Shown here in pieces: positions 62,321 to 64,000 of a stretch of DNA of 64,000 nt (position 1 is the stretch's first letter; each line of letters opens with the position of its first letter). This DNA is from Bin5 sp022821545 (lineage in GTDB: Bacteria; Chloroflexota; Anaerolineae; Caldilineales; Caldilineaceae). Below the pieces are notes generated by a model. The model did not search any database. It saw only the letters and a list, made by a program, of their open reading frames with translations, and was not told where the DNA came from. The stretch spans positions 1,364,001-1,428,000 of the forward strand of contig CAXXLO010000002.1 of the NCBI GenBank assembly GCA_963664085.2. Reading direction: 5' to 3'. The translations under genes were made by a program, and so were the position numbers.

Positions 62321-64000
62321 TGACAGACAAACGCCTCATCGAAGTCGCCTTCCCTCTCAAACAAACCTCCCTCGACTCCGTGCATGAAAAAAACGTGCGG
62401 CATGGGCATATTTCTACGTTGCACATCTGGCCGGCGCGTAGGCCCCTGGCTGCTTCGCGCGCGGCACTGATCGCGACGCTGCTGCCGGACCCGGGCGACC
62501 CTGATAAGCGCAGGGAGATCCTGGAGCGGATGGCGGGACGCGTGAGTCAAAAAACCGAGCAACGGCGGGTCAACGGGCGTCAAGTCGAAAAGGTGAAGGA
62601 GGAGACCGTCGGCGGCATCCTCCACTGGGGGCGGGAGAACGAGCCCGATTTGCAGTGGTTCCGCGACGAGATCCGCAAAGCCTACGGCGGACGCGCCCCC
62701 AAGGTGCTGGACCCGTTCGCCGGCGGCGGCGCCATCCCGCTTGAGGCCATGCGCCTGGGCTGCGAAGTCACCGCCATGGACATCAACCCGGTCGCCTGGT
62801 TCATCCTTAAATGCACGCTCGAATACCCGCAGAAGCTGGCCGGGCAGACCCGGCCGCTGCCGGCGTTCGCGCTGCGCGATGGCGAGTACATGGAGAGTTT
62901 CCTCAAGGCCAAGGGATTTAAGGGCGCGTCGCTGCGGACCATGCTGGAGCGGCTCGGACATGGGGAGGGCGAGACGCAACTGAACTACCTGGGCCAGGAG
63001 GAGCCGGTTTTCGAGGCCGATCTCGCCTGGCAGGTGCGGGCCTGGGGGCGCTGGGTGCTGGCGAGGGCGCGCAAGCAGCTGGCCGCCTACTATCCGACCT
63101 ACGCCGAATTCGTGCCGCCGGCGCCCGACGGCGAAGACAGCAGCCCGCCCCCCATGCAACTGCTGGAAGTTGACGCAGAGGGCGTAGCGCAACTCGACCC
63201 GCTCAACGCCGCTTTCGACGCCGACTATCTCAAGGACCCGCGCAACCCGCGCTGGATCGCCAAGCCTACGGTCGCCTACCTGTGGGCGCGAACCGTGACC
63301 TGCAAACAGTGCCGCGCTACGCTGCCCCTGCTTAAGACGCGCTGGCTGTGCAAGAAGGAGCGCAAGCGCGTGCTCCTGACGATGGAGCCGGACGCCGGCG
63401 GGACCGGTGTCGTCTTCGGGGTGGAGGCGGACGCGCCGCGCGTCGGCGGCAACGCGGCGCAGCGCCGCGAACACGACAGGCGCGTCGGTGGGGGCACAAT
63501 GTCGCGTACCGGGGCTGCCTGTCCCTGCTGCGGCGTCATTATGACGATGGAGGATATCCGCCTGGAGGGCCGGGCGGGGCGGCTGGGCGCGGTGATGACG
63601 GCGGTTGTGGTGGATGGGCAGGAGGGAAAGGAGTACCGGCTGCCGACGGAGTACGAGCGCGAAGTGGCGGATGTGACAGAAAAGGAGCTGGAGGCGTTGT
63701 ACGCCGACATTCCGTTTGGGCTTCCGGAAGAACCGCTGCCGAGCAAAGAAGCTCCAGGAATACGTGTTCCCCTTTACGGGCTTGACACGTGGCGCAAGCT
63801 GTTTACAAGCCGGCAACTGCTGGCACTTGGAGAGTTCGTTCGAGCGATACGTGATATGCCAAAGGAACTCGACGACTACCCGTGCGAATGGACAGAATCA
63901 ATTGTCTCAATGTGTTCACCAATAATCAGCCGCATGGCCGACCGAGGAAGTACGTTGGCAACATGGACTAACAATCCCGAAAAGATCAGAAGCACGTTTG
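62317..64000 (+). CDS. DUF1156 DNA methyltransferase, partial at window end
   Basis: The frame is open from 62317 to the window edge, about 561 residues, with no stop. The N-terminus matches DUF1156 (EVAFPLKQTSLDSVHEKN, HGHISTLHIWPARRPLAASRA). The AdoMet motif DPFAGGGAIPLEA lies near residue 130, and a zinc-like CKQC/CPCC set lies at ~330-410. The catalytic (D/N)PPY motif should lie beyond the window. DUF1156 methylases usually act with a DUF499 ATPase and an SF2 helicase in defence loci, so the missing right part should be checked for DUF499. The helicase partner here may be the gene at 49793-53437. Confidence 0.85.
   Translation, partial: MMTDKRLIEVAFPLKQTSLDSVHEKNVRHGHISTLHIWPARRPLAASRAALIATLLPDPGDPDKRREILERMAGRVSQKTEQRRVNGRQVEKVKEETVGGILHWGRENEPDLQWFRDEIRKAYGGRAPKVLDPFAGGGAIPLEAMRLGCEVTAMDINPVAWFILKCTLEYPQKLAGQTRPLPAFALRDGEYMESFLKAKGFKGASLRTMLERLGHGEGETQLNYLGQEEPVFEADLAWQVRAWGRWVLARARKQLAAYYPTYAEFVPPAPDGEDSSPPPMQLLEVDAEGVAQLDPLNAAFDADYLKDPRNPRWIAKPTVAYLWARTVTCKQCRATLPLLKTRWLCKKERKRVLLTMEPDAGGTGVVFGVEADAPRVGGNAAQRREHDRRVGGGTMSRTGAACPCCGVIMTMEDIRLEGRAGRLGAVMTAVVVDGQEGKEYRLPTEYEREVADVTEKELEALYADIPFGLPEEPLPSKEAPGIRVPLYGLDTWRKLFTSRQLLALGEFVRAIRDMPKELDDYPCEWTESIVSMCSPIISRMADRGSTLATWTNNPEKIRSTF

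Noticed and set aside
1..64000. CRISPR arrays, tRNA and rRNA genes
   Set aside because: No regularly spaced repeats, cloverleaf sequences or rRNA-like segments were seen in the intergenic regions.

Overview
This is a bacterial chromosomal window, mostly GC-rich. The household genes (secA, asnS, tsaD, murJ, a rarA-type ATPase) sit beside sugar-catabolism genes, a carbohydrate ABC transporter, a phytanoyl-CoA dioxygenase-like oxygenase and lipoproteins. This mix suggests an uncultured Chloroflexota of the Caldilinea/Anaerolinea type. That placement is an inference from gene content, not from a marker gene.

Left accessory region (1-15.5 kb). A minus-strand operon encodes a nuclease-methyltransferase of the type ISP kind, a HEAT-like protein with a Cys/His cluster, and a third gene cut by the window edge. 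Next come a decayed ogt copy, a very large exonuclease-RecQ-UvrD fusion helicase, a second ogt scrap, a decayed MazF/PemK-type toxin-antitoxin pair and an intact ogt. NurA (without HerA) and a divergent SMC/OLD-like AAA ATPase close this block.

Core region (15.7-49.5 kb). It holds an M1-type lipoprotein peptidase and crcB. A tightly packed sugar locus follows: GH29 fucosidase, an unidentified alpha/alpha-barrel-like protein, a Gfo/Idh/MocA oxidoreductase, a TIM-barrel isomerase and an enolase-superfamily dehydratase. Then come an AI-2E family permease, a minus-strand cell-envelope/translation run (LysM protein, charged protein, asnS, GT4 transferase, tsaD), secA, a discoidin-glucose/sorbosone dehydrogenase, and a RarA-methyltransferase fusion. 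Upstream of that fusion is a dense cluster of DnaA-box-like sequences, a candidate replication or DnaA-binding locus. After it come an M23 peptidase, an FmdB zinc ribbon, a nuclease-fold/tudor-like protein, murJ, a zinc peptidase, two small proteins, and a sugar ABC operon with a small protein and a PhyH oxygenase. That operon ends in a clear intrinsic terminator.

Right accessory region (49.7-64 kb) is a defence island. A promoter with a 16-bp palindromic operator drives an XRE-helicase-DUF3883 protein. After it lies a small gene whose 3' end was replaced by an insertion-sequence scrap. Next is a STAND NTPase with an Mrr-like nuclease, broken by a G8 homopolymer frameshift, followed by a Ser/Thr kinase, a TPR protein and a small protein. 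A DUF2806-like protein is translationally coupled to a DUF1156 DNA methyltransferase that runs off the window. The likely picture is a helicase/DUF1156-methylase system interrupted by a STAND-kinase-TPR conflict module. No tRNA, rRNA or CRISPR array was seen.
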